Positions 1 through 6,869 of a DNA stretch of 7,006 nucleotides are shown here, piece by piece (within the stretch, counting starts at the first letter, position 1; every line of letters starts with the position of its first letter). The notes under the pieces are model-generated. The model had not been told where the DNA came from. It saw only the letters and a list, made by a program, of their open reading frames with translations, and did not search any database. Made by a program: the position numbers and the translations under genes. The DNA comes from an uncultured Variovorax sp. (GTDB taxonomy: Bacteria > Pseudomonadota > Gammaproteobacteria > Burkholderiales > Burkholderiaceae_C), in NCBI GenBank assembly GCA_903872875.1, contig CAIQMJ010001216.1, positions 1 through 7,006 on the forward strand, written 5' to 3'.

Positions 1-146
1 GACACGATGCCGCCGTGTTGGGCCTTGGCTTCATGCGCATGTTCGGCACCCTTGCTGTCGTGTACGTGGTCCTTGTGATCTTCCGCAGCGAACGCAGTGC
101 CGGACACACCGATCGCCGTGACAGCGATGAGAGAAAAGATTTTCAT
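1..146 (-). CDS. Small His-rich periplasmic protein of the czc cluster (5' part only)
   Basis: Reading leftward from ATG at 146, 48 codons are open up to the window edge, so the C-terminus is missing. The first ~21 residues form a Sec signal peptide: Lys2, a hydrophobic core (IFSLIAVTAIGVSG) and a TAFA-A cleavage site. The mature N-terminus is rich in His and acidic residues (EDHKDHVHD, then EHAHEAKAQHGG), with seven His among about 28 residues, as expected for a periplasmic Zn/Co/Cd binder. The start is fixed by a strong AAGGAA Shine-Dalgarno sequence at 154-159, seven bases upstream. It follows czcA by 66 bp on the same strand and is probably the last operon member or is controlled separately through the spacer. 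Small His-rich periplasmic proteins next to czcCBA are common, from memory of such clusters, but have no settled symbol. Its exact function is unknown; metal buffering or delivery to the pump is inference. Confidence 0.8.
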   Translation of the reverse strand, partial: MKIFSLIAVTAIGVSGTAFAAEDHKDHVHDSKGAEHAHEAKAQHGGIV

Positions 147-153
147 GATTCAG

Positions 154-159
154 TTCCTT
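154..159 (-). promoter_or_regulatory. Strong ribosome binding site of the small periplasmic gene
   Basis: The minus strand reads AAGGAA seven bases before ATG 146. It selects this start and frame over the longer overlapping reading frame that begins at 216 and lacks a signal peptide. The site sits directly after the T-run of the stem at 170-197, so folding of that spacer could affect both transcription and ribosome access. Confidence 0.75.
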
Positions 160-161
160 GG

Positions 162-206
162 AAAAAGAGGCCCTCGTCAATGCAGCCGTGCGAGGGCGTT
201 CACGGC
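162..206 (-). promoter_or_regulatory. Intergenic structured element: terminator-like hairpin overlapping a second stem
   Basis: Between the czcA stop and the small His-rich gene, the minus strand contains a perfect 7-bp stem, GCCCTCG (197-191) with CGAGGGC (176-170). It has a 14-nt loop and is followed by CTCTTTTT (169-162), which resembles a weak intrinsic terminator. A second perfect 6-bp stem, GCCGTG (206-201) with CACGGC (190-185), interlocks with it: each stem has one arm in the loop of the other. They could be alternatives (terminator versus anti-terminator) or form together as an H-type pseudoknot, with linkers of 3, 0 and 8 nt. What is seen is the base complementarity; regulatory action is inference. 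It could also simply be an attenuator lowering expression of the last gene, or chance pairing in GC-rich DNA. Confidence 0.4.
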
Positions 207-212
207 GGGGAG

Positions 213-3200
213 TCATGTCGCCTGCGGAGCCGGTTCAAGCGGCGCGCCGCTGGCGCGCTCCTTGAGCAGTTCCTCGTCTTCCTCTTCGTCGCGACGATGC
301 GCAAGGCGGTAGAGAACAGGCAAGACCAACAGCGTGAGCGCGGTAGAGGACAAGATGCCGCCGATCACCACCGTGGCGAGCGGACGCTGGACTTCTGCCC
401 CGGTACCGGTGGCGATCGCCATCGGCACGAAACCAAGCGACGCGACCAGTGCGGTCATGAGCACAGGCCGCAGACGCGTCAATGCCCCTTCCATGATGGC
501 TTGATCCAGCTTGGCGCCACCCTCGCGCAGGTTGCGGATGAACGAGATCATCACCAACCCGTTGAGCACCGCCACGCCGGACAGCGCGATGAAGCCGACC
601 GCAGCAGTGATCGACAGCGGGATGTCGCGCAGCCACAGCGCCAGGATGCCGCCCGTCAGAGCGAACGGAATGCCCGTGAACACGATGAGACCGTCCTTCA
701 GGTTGCCGAACATGGCGAACAGCAGCGTGAACACGAGCAGCAATGCCACAGGCACCACGATCTGCAGGCGCTGCGTCGCCGACTGCAGGTTTTGATACTG
801 ACCACCCCATGTGGTCCAGTAGCCCGTCGGCACCTTGACCTGCTGGTCGAGCGCCGCGCTGGCTTCGGTCACGAAGGAGCCGAGGTCTCGCCCGCGCACA
901 TTCGCACTGACAACAATGCGTCGCTTGCCCTCTTCGCGGCTGACCTGGTTCGGCCCTGGCGCAAGCTCCAGCGTTGCCACCTCCGACAGCGGGATGAAGC
1001 TGACCCGCGCGCTGCCGGTCGCGGCAGTGCCCGCAGGCAATGAAAGCGGCAATCGCTTGATGGCGTCCATGTCGCCACGCAGGTTCTCGGGCAGGCGCAC
1101 CACGATGTCAAAACGGCGGTCGCCCTCGAACAGCGTGCCAGCCTCCCGTCCACCAATCGCTGTGGCGATGGTGTCCTGCACATCTGCGATGTTGAGGCCG
1201 TAACGCGTTGTCTTCTCGCGATCGATGTTCACCGTCAACATCGGCAGGCCGGTGGTCTGCTCCACGTTGACTTCGGCCGAGCCGGGAATCGACTTCAGCA
1301 CGCGTTCGATGTCCCGCGCGGTGGCGTTCAACACATCCATGTCGTCGCCAAACACCTTGACCGCCACATCGGCACGAACGCCCGACACCAGTTCGTTGAA
1401 GCGAAGCTGGATGGGCTGCGAGAACTCGTAGTTGTTACCCGGAATCTTCGCCACCTCAGCCTGGACCGCCTCCATCACCTCCTGGCGCGAACGCTTGGGC
1501 TCTGGCCAGTCGCTCTCCGGCTTGAGCATGACATAGGCATCCGAGATGTTGGGTGGCATCGGATCGGAGGCGATCTCGGCCGTACCCGTACGGGCGAAGA
1601 TTCGCTGGATTTCAGGGAACTTGGCCTTGAGCGTCTGCTCCAGCTGCTGCTGCATCAGCACCGATTGACTCAAGCTCGTGCCCGGGATGCGAAGCGCCTG
1701 CACCGCGAAGTCACCTTCATTCAGATTCGGAATGAATTCGCTGCCAAGTTTGGTGGCGAGTAGACCTGACAGCATCACGGCGATGACGGCAGTCGTGACC
1801 ACCACCCCCTTGGCGGCCAGCACACGCTCCAGCAGCGGTTCGTAGGCCTGCTTTGCCCAGACCATCAGCCGGTTCTCTTTTTCGGAGACCTTGTTGCCGA
1901 TGAAGAGCGCAACTGCAGCTGGGATGAAGGTGACCGACAGAATCATGGCGCCGAGCAAGGCGATCACGACCGTCAGAGCCATCGGGTGGAACATCTTTCC
2001 CTCGACGCCGGTGAGGGCGAAAATGGGCAGGTAGACGATCATGATGATGATCTGACCGAACAGCAGCGCGCGCCGCGCTTCTTGCGATGCGGCGAAAACC
2101 TCATGGAACCGCTCTTTTCGCGTCAGGGGACGTCCGAAGTGGGCCTGCGCATGGGCAAGTCGCCGGACGCAGTTCTCGACGATCACCACCGCGCCGTCGA
2201 CGATGATCCCGAAATCGAGCGCGCCCAGGCTCATCAGGTTGGCGCTCACCTTCTGGTTGACCATGCCCGTGAACGTGAACAGCATCGACAGCGGAATCAC
2301 CAGGGCAGTGATCAGCGCCGCGCGCAGGTTGCCGAGGAACAGGAACAAGACCACGATGACGAGCACTGCGCCTTCCAGCAGGTTTTTCTTGACGGTATTG
2401 ATCGCCTTGTCCACCAGCACGGTGCGGTCGTAGACCGTGATGGCCTCCACACCCTCGGGCAGCGTGCGATTGATCTCTTCCATCTTCTTGGCCACGGCTT
2501 GCGAGACGATGCGGCTGTTCTCGCCGATGAGCATGAACACCGTTCCCAGCACCACCTCACGGCCGTTGTCGGTGGCGGCGCCGGTACGCAGTTCCTTGCC
2601 GATGTCGACGGTGGCCACGTCGCGCACGCGAACCGGCGTGCCGCCGCTGTTCGACAGGATCACGTTGCGCAGGTCTTCCACACTGCGTGCTTGGCCCGGC
2701 GCGCGGATCAGGTACTGCTCGCCACGGCGCTCGATGTAGCCGGCGCCGACGTTGGTGTTGTTGCGCTCCAGCGCGCGAACCACGTCGGCCATCGACAGAC
2801 CGTAGGCAGAAAGCTTCTCAGGATTCGGCGCGACCTGGTATTGCTTCTCGTAGCCACCGATCGAGTTGATCTCGGTCACGCCGCTCACGTTGCGCAGTTG
2901 CGGCTTGATGATCCAGTCCTGGATCTCTCGCAGGTCGGTGGAGGTGTAGGGCGTGCCATCCGGCTTCTTGGCACCGTCTTTCGCCTCGACCGTCCACAGG
3001 TAGATTTCGCCGAGGCCGGTCGAGATCGGACCGACCATCGGGTCGATGCCTGGCGGCAGACCGCCCTTGGCCGACTGCAAGCGCTCGTTGACCAGCTGAC
3101 GTGCGAAGTAGACGTCGGTGCCGTCCTTGAAGACCACCGTCACCTGCGAAAGCCCGTAGCGCGAGAGCGAGCGGGTCTGCAGCAGGCCAGGCAGGCCCGC

Positions 3201-3419
3201 CATGACGGTCTCGATCGGGAAAGTCACGCGCTGCTCGGTCTCGAGCGGCGAGTAGCCGGGTGCTCCGGTGTTGATCTGCACCTGGACGTTGGTGATGTCA
3301 GGTACGGCGTCGATGGGCAGCTTCTGGTAGTTGTAGACCCCGAGCCCGGCCATGGCGAGCACGGCCAGCATGACCAGCCATCGTTGCTCGATGGCGAAGC
3401 GGATGATGCGTTCGAACAT
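213..3419 (-). CDS. czcA: CzcA: heavy-metal RND efflux pump, inner-membrane transporter
   Basis: This is a full-length 1068-residue HME-RND transporter that uses the proton gradient to drive divalent cations (Zn, Co, Cd) into the CzcB/CzcC channel. Twelve membrane segments are visible, near residues 13-31, 344-362, 366-386, 396-415, 451-470, 480-506, 536-553, 884-905, 909-930, 936-958, 984-1002 and 1015-1038. Large periplasmic loops lie at 32-343 and 554-883. Segment 4 carries the divalent-class signature DFGIIVDGAVVIVEN, with D402, D408 and E415 at the same numbers as the essential residues of the Cupriavidus metallidurans CzcA. It is not the AxxxGAMVDA form of Cu/Ag pumps (CusA/SilA). The tail ends in an acidic, Arg-flanked stretch (RRDEEEDEE). 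The start chosen is ATG 3419, with GGAAG at 3425-3429 five bases upstream. A longer in-frame ATG at 3500 lies inside czcB and would add an Arg/Ser-rich extension. The gap to czcB is 13 bp. A nickel/cobalt (Cnr/Ncc) preference is less likely given czcI, but is not excluded. Confidence 0.96.
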   Translation of the reverse strand: MFERIIRFAIEQRWLVMLAVLAMAGLGVYNYQKLPIDAVPDITNVQVQINTGAPGYSPLETEQRVTFPIETVMAGLPGLLQTRSLSRYGLSQVTVVFKDGTDVYFARQLVNERLQSAKGGLPPGIDPMVGPISTGLGEIYLWTVEAKDGAKKPDGTPYTSTDLREIQDWIIKPQLRNVSGVTEINSIGGYEKQYQVAPNPEKLSAYGLSMADVVRALERNNTNVGAGYIERRGEQYLIRAPGQARSVEDLRNVILSNSGGTPVRVRDVATVDIGKELRTGAATDNGREVVLGTVFMLIGENSRIVSQAVAKKMEEINRTLPEGVEAITVYDRTVLVDKAINTVKKNLLEGAVLVIVVLFLFLGNLRAALITALVIPLSMLFTFTGMVNQKVSANLMSLGALDFGIIVDGAVVIVENCVRRLAHAQAHFGRPLTRKERFHEVFAASQEARRALLFGQIIIMIVYLPIFALTGVEGKMFHPMALTVVIALLGAMILSVTFIPAAVALFIGNKVSEKENRLMVWAKQAYEPLLERVLAAKGVVVTTAVIAVMLSGLLATKLGSEFIPNLNEGDFAVQALRIPGTSLSQSVLMQQQLEQTLKAKFPEIQRIFARTGTAEIASDPMPPNISDAYVMLKPESDWPEPKRSRQEVMEAVQAEVAKIPGNNYEFSQPIQLRFNELVSGVRADVAVKVFGDDMDVLNATARDIERVLKSIPGSAEVNVEQTTGLPMLTVNIDREKTTRYGLNIADVQDTIATAIGGREAGTLFEGDRRFDIVVRLPENLRGDMDAIKRLPLSLPAGTAATGSARVSFIPLSEVATLELAPGPNQVSREEGKRRIVVSANVRGRDLGSFVTEASAALDQQVKVPTGYWTTWGGQYQNLQSATQRLQIVVPVALLLVFTLLFAMFGNLKDGLIVFTGIPFALTGGILALWLRDIPLSITAAVGFIALSGVAVLNGLVMISFIRNLREGGAKLDQAIMEGALTRLRPVLMTALVASLGFVPMAIATGTGAEVQRPLATVVIGGILSSTALTLLVLPVLYRLAHRRDEEEDEELLKERASGAPLEPAPQAT

Positions 3420-3432
3420 GCGTGCTTCCGGA

Positions 3433-4995
3433 TCAGTGGGTATGCGTCGCAGAGCCCTTGCCCTGCTCCGACTTGACGACGAAACTGCCGGCGGCCGCAT
3501 AGCTCGCGCCGGGCTTCAGCCCGCTGACGATCTCGACGCGCTTTCCATCGGTGCGCCCGATCGTGACCGGCTGGGGCACGAAGCCTCCCTGCACCTTGAG
3601 GAAAATCACTGGCTTCTCGTCGATGGTCTGCAAGGCGGAAGAAGCGACCGTGACCGGCGCGTTCACCTCGTTCGACACCACTTCCACCGTGACGAAAAGG
3701 CCTGGGCGCCACGCGCCCTGAGGATTCGGCAACACCACGCGGGCACGTGCGGTGCGGGTCTGTTCGCCGATCAGCGAGCCCACGAAGGAGATCGTGCCGT
3801 TCGCCGTTGCGTCCGAAGCGCCCGCGCGCACGACGACACGTTCACCGACACGAACTTGCGCAAGATCGCGCGGGGAAATGCTCATCTCCGCCCAGACGTT
3901 GGACAGGTCGGAAATGGTGAACACGTTGGCGTCCTCCTTCACGGACTCGCCCAGCGCAATGTGCTTCTCCACGACCATGCCGTCGAAGGGCGCGCGCAGC
4001 TCGAAGCGTCCCAGGGACGTCGCCCCACCCGGTGCCGCGCCGATGGTCAGGAGCTTCTGCGTGGCATTCGCGACGGCGATTTCGGCCTCTCGCATCGCCT
4101 GCTGCGCTTGCAGCACATCCTGCTCGGGGGAGATCTTCTGCTCGAAGAGCGTCCTCTCGCGTTCGTAGGTCGTGCGCGCCAGCTCGCGGCGGCGCTGCGC
4201 GCCCTGGAGTTCCGATCGCGTCTCGGACACCACGGCGCTGGACAGGCTCGCCAATGGCTGCCCCCTCTTGACCTGCTCACCAAGATTGGCGCTCACGCTC
4301 TCCACCACCCCTGCGGCGCGTGGAACGATGTGGGCGGTACGGTCTTCGTTGAAACGAATCTCGCCGGGGAACTGAAGTGCACTCCGAATCACAGCGGGAC
4401 CGCTCGTGTCGAGCGTGATGCTCGCCGCCTTGATCTGCGCATCGGTCAGGTTGACCTTTCCCTCCTCCTGGGTGAACGCAAACAGGTAGGGCTCGCTGGG
4501 TGTCTGCACAGCCACCGTGGCCTCGAAGATGTGAGGTTCGGCAACGGGCTGATCGCTGGTCAGCACGCCCGCCTTCGGCGTCAGTTTGATTTCCTCGACG
4601 TCACCGCCTGGGCGCGTCAGCGACACGGTCACCTGGGTTCCCTCTACGGGTGCTGGCTTGTCCTTGGCGTAGACCCAGGCCTTGAATCGCGGCTGCCCGC
4701 CTTCTTCGGCAATCAACAACTCCAGGCCGAAATCACCCTCGGTAAAACGTTGCCCACCGTTGGGCCCCTTGGGGGCCTCCTCTTCGTGCGCGGCACCCTC
4801 TTCGGCGTGGCCGTGGCCGTCGTCCTTGCCCTCTTTGCCTTCGCTGTGTTCCGCGTGTCCCTCGGCAGCTTTTGGGGTCGGGCTGCCTCGAAGGATCAGC
4901 GCGCCTGCGATGACACCGAAGGCGATGAGGCAAATAATGACAATGGTCTGTCGCCGGCTGGACTTGCCGGATGTCGGCGTGGGTTGGGTGGCCAT
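3433..4995 (-). CDS. czcB: CzcB: periplasmic adaptor (membrane fusion protein) of the Czc pump
   Basis: This 520-residue membrane-fusion protein links CzcA in the inner membrane to CzcC in the outer membrane. The N-terminus has a basic stretch and one membrane anchor (about 17-36, TIVIICLIAFGVIAGALIL). A His/Glu/Gly-rich segment follows at 45-75 (H47, H50, H61, H63, H70), then an extra domain of about 80-180. The adaptor core comes next: a first lipoyl half near 226-253, an alpha-helical hairpin of about 254-316 rich in Gln, Glu and Arg, a second lipoyl half around 328-362 (LRAPFDGMV), a beta-barrel at 366-440 and a membrane-proximal domain of about 445-515. The protein ends in THTH, two further His that could bind metal. 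It is longer than non-metal RND adaptors (about 380-400 residues) because of the N-terminal His-rich domain, which is usual for CzcB. It starts 8 bp after czcC. Its AAGGA ribosome site at 5001-5005 overlaps the czcC stop, suggesting translational coupling. Confidence 0.95.
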   Translation of the reverse strand: MATQPTPTSGKSSRRQTIVIICLIAFGVIAGALILRGSPTPKAAEGHAEHSEGKEGKDDGHGHAEEGAAHEEEAPKGPNGGQRFTEGDFGLELLIAEEGGQPRFKAWVYAKDKPAPVEGTQVTVSLTRPGGDVEEIKLTPKAGVLTSDQPVAEPHIFEATVAVQTPSEPYLFAFTQEEGKVNLTDAQIKAASITLDTSGPAVIRSALQFPGEIRFNEDRTAHIVPRAAGVVESVSANLGEQVKRGQPLASLSSAVVSETRSELQGAQRRRELARTTYERERTLFEQKISPEQDVLQAQQAMREAEIAVANATQKLLTIGAAPGGATSLGRFELRAPFDGMVVEKHIALGESVKEDANVFTISDLSNVWAEMSISPRDLAQVRVGERVVVRAGASDATANGTISFVGSLIGEQTRTARARVVLPNPQGAWRPGLFVTVEVVSNEVNAPVTVASSALQTIDEKPVIFLKVQGGFVPQPVTIGRTDGKRVEIVSGLKPGASYAAAGSFVVKSEQGKGSATHTH

Positions 4996-5000
4996 GATGG

Positions 5001-5005
5001 TCCTT
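5001..5005 (-). promoter_or_regulatory. czcB ribosome binding site overlapping the czcC stop codon
   Basis: The minus strand reads TAAGGA at the end of czcC. The TAA stop (5006-5004) supplies the first bases of the AAGGA Shine-Dalgarno sequence, five bases before the czcB ATG at 4995. Ribosomes finishing czcC are therefore placed at the czcB start, which is consistent with coupled translation and matched adaptor and channel levels. Confidence 0.7.
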
Positions 5006-6272
5006 AGGATTGGGAAGACGGACCACCCAGAAGGCGGTCCAGGTCCGTGATGGAGCGATGCGCATCGGCGAGCGCACGCAGGTACTGGGCGCGAGCCTGG
5101 AGCAAGGTGCGCTGAGCATCGAGTACGTCGAGGTAGGCAAACTTGCCGAGCTCGAAGCCCTTCGTGGCCGCATCGAATGCGGTCTGTGCGCCAGGCAGAA
5201 TCTCCGACTGCAGGGCGTTGACCTCTGCGAGCGCTGTTTCGTAGCGTTGGCGAGCCGCGCCGACGTCCGCACGCAGACGCAATTCAACCCCTCGCGCCTC
5301 GTCTTCGGCCTTGTCCTGTCGACGCAGTGCCTCGACGATGTTGCCGCGATTGGTGTCGAAGAAAGGCAGGGGAATGGACACGCCGATCACTGCTTGGTTG
5401 CGACCCAGTTGCTGGTCGCGCATTCCGCCCGCAGTCAGCGTGATGTCCGGCGTGCGTTTGGCCTGTTCCAGATCGGCAAGCGCGGCGAAGCGCCGCACTT
5501 CCAGGCGCGACTGACGCACCGAAGGGGAATTCATCAGCCGCTCCTCGAGCGTGTCAGCGGGAACGCGACCTGGCATTGCGACGGCATCCCCGTCCACCCG
5601 CTGAAAGCTCACAGGGCGGCCCATCAGTGCCTGAAGTTGCTGCAGGCTCGTTGTCAGCTCGCCACGCGCTTGAATCGATTCGAGACGGACACCGGCTTCA
5701 GCGACCTTCGCCTTCGTCTCTTCGATGGGTGACACCTTCCCGGCCACCACGCGGTTGGTGGCAGCCTGGCTTCCCCGACCCGCAAGATCGAGCGAGCGCT
5801 GGGCGAGCAGCACACGCTCCTGGGCGATCAGCGCGGCGAAGAACGCCGCGGTCACGCTGGCTCTCAATTCGGCTTGCTTGCCCTCGAACTGAACGCGCGC
5901 GACATCGGTCGCCCGTTCTGCGGCTTCGATGCGTGCGCTTCTTTTTCCACCCAGTTCGATGGGCTGGCTCAGCAAGACCGTCGTGGTGCGAGTGTCCCGC
6001 TTGAGGTCCTCGATCTGAGCGCTCAGCGTGGGGTTCTGGAACACGCCCGCCTGCGTCCGTGCGCCCAACGTGGCCTCGACTTCCAGCCGCGCGGCCGAAA
6101 GTTCAGGATTGCTGTCCAGTGCCGTCTGAATCGCGACGGCAAGCGTCAGCGATGTCGGCGTTGCCAAGGCTGAAATGGGCGAGGTCGGAACCCCGGTACT
6201 TTGTTGTGCGAGCGCACTGCTGCCCGCGAATGCTGTCAGCGCGAACGCAAACGGCACGAAAAACCTGCACAT
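5004..6272 (-). CDS. czcC: CzcC: outer-membrane channel (TolC-like) of the Czc pump
   Basis: This 422-residue outer-membrane efflux protein would form the trimeric exit duct for cations pumped by CzcA. A signal peptide covers about residues 1-22 (hydrophobic core FFVPFAFALTAFAG, cleavage near SALA-QQ). There is no Cys after the cleavage site, so lipid anchoring is not indicated. Two OEP repeats of the TolC family follow, near 45-215 and 240-420. Each has long amphipathic Ala/Gln/Glu/Arg helices and a strand segment (PTLSAQIED near 81; PDITLTAGG near 275, then VIGVSIPLPFFD near 295-306). The IPLPFFD stretch and the C-terminal FAYLDVLDAQRTLL motif are typical of CzcC-type proteins. The start ATG 6272 has TGGAG (6279-6283) six bases upstream. 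It is the first of the three closely packed pump genes, 95 bp after czcI. Confidence 0.94.
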   Translation of the reverse strand: MCRFFVPFAFALTAFAGSSALAQQSTGVPTSPISALATPTSLTLAVAIQTALDSNPELSAARLEVEATLGARTQAGVFQNPTLSAQIEDLKRDTRTTTVLLSQPIELGGKRSARIEAAERATDVARVQFEGKQAELRASVTAAFFAALIAQERVLLAQRSLDLAGRGSQAATNRVVAGKVSPIEETKAKVAEAGVRLESIQARGELTTSLQQLQALMGRPVSFQRVDGDAVAMPGRVPADTLEERLMNSPSVRQSRLEVRRFAALADLEQAKRTPDITLTAGGMRDQQLGRNQAVIGVSIPLPFFDTNRGNIVEALRRQDKAEDEARGVELRLRADVGAARQRYETALAEVNALQSEILPGAQTAFDAATKGFELGKFAYLDVLDAQRTLLQARAQYLRALADAHRSITDLDRLLGGPSSQS

Positions 6273-6306
6273 CGAATTCTCCAGTCATGGGAAAGAGACA
6301 AGGAAT

Positions 6307-6366
6307 CCGGCGCGGCGTCAGTGCATCAGCTGTAGAAGATCAGGTGGTGGAGACAGAACGCGCCGG
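6307..6366 (-). repeat. 8-bp inverted repeat spanning the czcI-czcC spacer
   Basis: CCGGCGCG at 6307-6314 pairs perfectly with CGCGCCGG at 6359-6366, with a 44-base interval. The right arm begins one base after the end of the czcI stop codon, so in the transcript the stem opens right after czcI and closes 34 bases before the czcC start. A pyrimidine-rich stretch (ATTCCTTGTCTCTTTCCC on the minus strand) follows the stem but contains no long T-run, so this is not a convincing terminator. It may be an RNA processing or stability element that sets czcI apart from czcCBA. Chance pairing in GC-rich DNA is possible. Confidence 0.35.
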
Positions 6367-6367
6367 G

Positions 6368-6739
6368 TCAGCAGGCGCTTGTCCATTTCGGTCTGTCGAT
6401 GTCGGCCTCGACACCGCCGTTGTAGAAAACGAGCGGAAGTGAGACGTAGGTGGCTTCGATGGCGGATGCTGGCAAGCTTGTGCTGGCCTCGGCAAGTTGA
6501 GCCGGAACGACATGGCAGTAACTGCAGTCCGCGTGATCCAGCCCGAGTGCGCCGAGCGCATCCTGCCCGTCGGGCGATGCACTGGCGGTGTCCGACAACG
6601 CTCCGTGGTGGGTATGCGCGTGATGACCGATGTGGAATGACGCCGAGTTGCCTTCATGCGCGCAATAGCCCGCCGCCGCCGCCCAGATGAACTGGGTAGG
6701 CAGTATGAACATGAGAACGACAAGAAGCCAACGGGCCAT
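6368..6739 (-). CDS. czcI: CzcI: periplasmic accessory/regulatory protein of the czc operon
   Basis: This 123-residue exported protein resembles CzcI of Cupriavidus metallidurans. It has a signal peptide (MARWLLVVLMFILPTQFIWA, cleavage about 20), then AAAGYCAHE, a His cluster SFHIGHHAHTHH (H36, H39, H40, H42, H44, H45), a second site DHADCSYCH (H69, C72, C75, H76) and an ending DRPKW before a final Cys123. The order of these motifs and the DRPxW tail match CzcI as I remember it. CzcI is thought to act negatively on czc expression or metal response in the periplasm; its mechanism is unsettled. The His and Cys residues suggest Zn/Co/Cd binding. It is the first gene of the cluster. An in-frame TGA at 6745-6743 excludes a longer protein. 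No Shine-Dalgarno sequence is visible before ATG 6739 (TTCCGATTGATTC precedes it), so its translation may be weak. Confidence 0.88.
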   Translation of the reverse strand: MARWLLVVLMFILPTQFIWAAAAGYCAHEGNSASFHIGHHAHTHHGALSDTASASPDGQDALGALGLDHADCSYCHVVPAQLAEASTSLPASAIEATYVSLPLVFYNGGVEADIDRPKWTSAC

Positions 6740-6804
6740 GAATCAATCGGAAGTTTTGGTTTCTGAAGGCGGGCTTGAAAATTACCAGGCAGCGAAAAGA
6801 GTCT

Positions 6805-6822
6805 CGAAACGCGAACGTTTCG
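6805..6822 (-). repeat. 7-bp perfect dyad (TTCG loop) in the presumed czcI leader
   Basis: On the minus strand CGAAACG, TTCG, CGTTTCG forms a perfect 7-bp stem with a four-base loop. If transcription begins near 6825 it would lie at the extreme 5' end of the czc mRNA, where a hairpin commonly protects the transcript. As DNA it could be an operator. The stem is not followed by a T-run directly, so it is not a standard terminator. The closing pair is G-C, not the C-G of the classic very stable UUCG loop. Confidence 0.45.
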
Positions 6823-6831
6823 GTCGGGGCG

Positions 6832-6860
6832 ATCTTAGAGGCGCAAGGTGTCGTAACCCC
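6832..6860 (-). promoter_or_regulatory. Weak sigma70-like promoter candidate for czcI-czcCBA
   Basis: The minus strand has TAAGAT (6837-6832) as a -10 candidate matching four of six consensus bases. Seventeen bases upstream is GGGGTT (6860-6855), a very poor -35. A poor -35 with an activator site just upstream is typical of promoters switched on by OmpR/CusR-type regulators. Here the dyad at 6871-6886 lies 10 bp upstream of the -35 position, with its centre about 54 bp before the inferred start near 6825. The placement is suggestive, but the hexamers are too weak to be certain. Confidence 0.35.
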
Positions 6861-6869
6861 CAGCACGGA

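Noticed and set aside
31..216. A 61-residue minus-strand frame starting in the czcA stop region
   Set aside because: It overlaps the signal-peptide gene at 146 in another frame and lacks a ribosome site or signal peptide. The frame starting at 146 has both.
15..1043. A 342-residue plus-strand open frame opposite the end of czcA and the small gene
   Set aside because: It has low-complexity Arg/Gln/His composition and no ribosome site, and lies opposite two well-supported genes.
1986..3476. A 496-residue plus-strand open frame opposite czcA
   Set aside because: It is antisense to the conserved CzcA membrane and periplasmic regions. The product is His/Arg/Asp-rich without domains, so it is a composition artefact.
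3420..3500. In-frame extension of czcA to ATG 3500 (27 extra residues)
   Set aside because: The extension runs inside the end of czcB and is Arg/Ser-rich. MFERIIRFAI at 3419 matches the usual RND N-terminus and has GGAAG five bases upstream.
3352..5007. A 551-residue plus-strand open frame opposite czcB
   Set aside because: It is antisense to a gene with clear CzcB domains. Its product is rich in Arg, His and Gly with no recognisable domain, as expected from GC-rich third positions on the coding strand.
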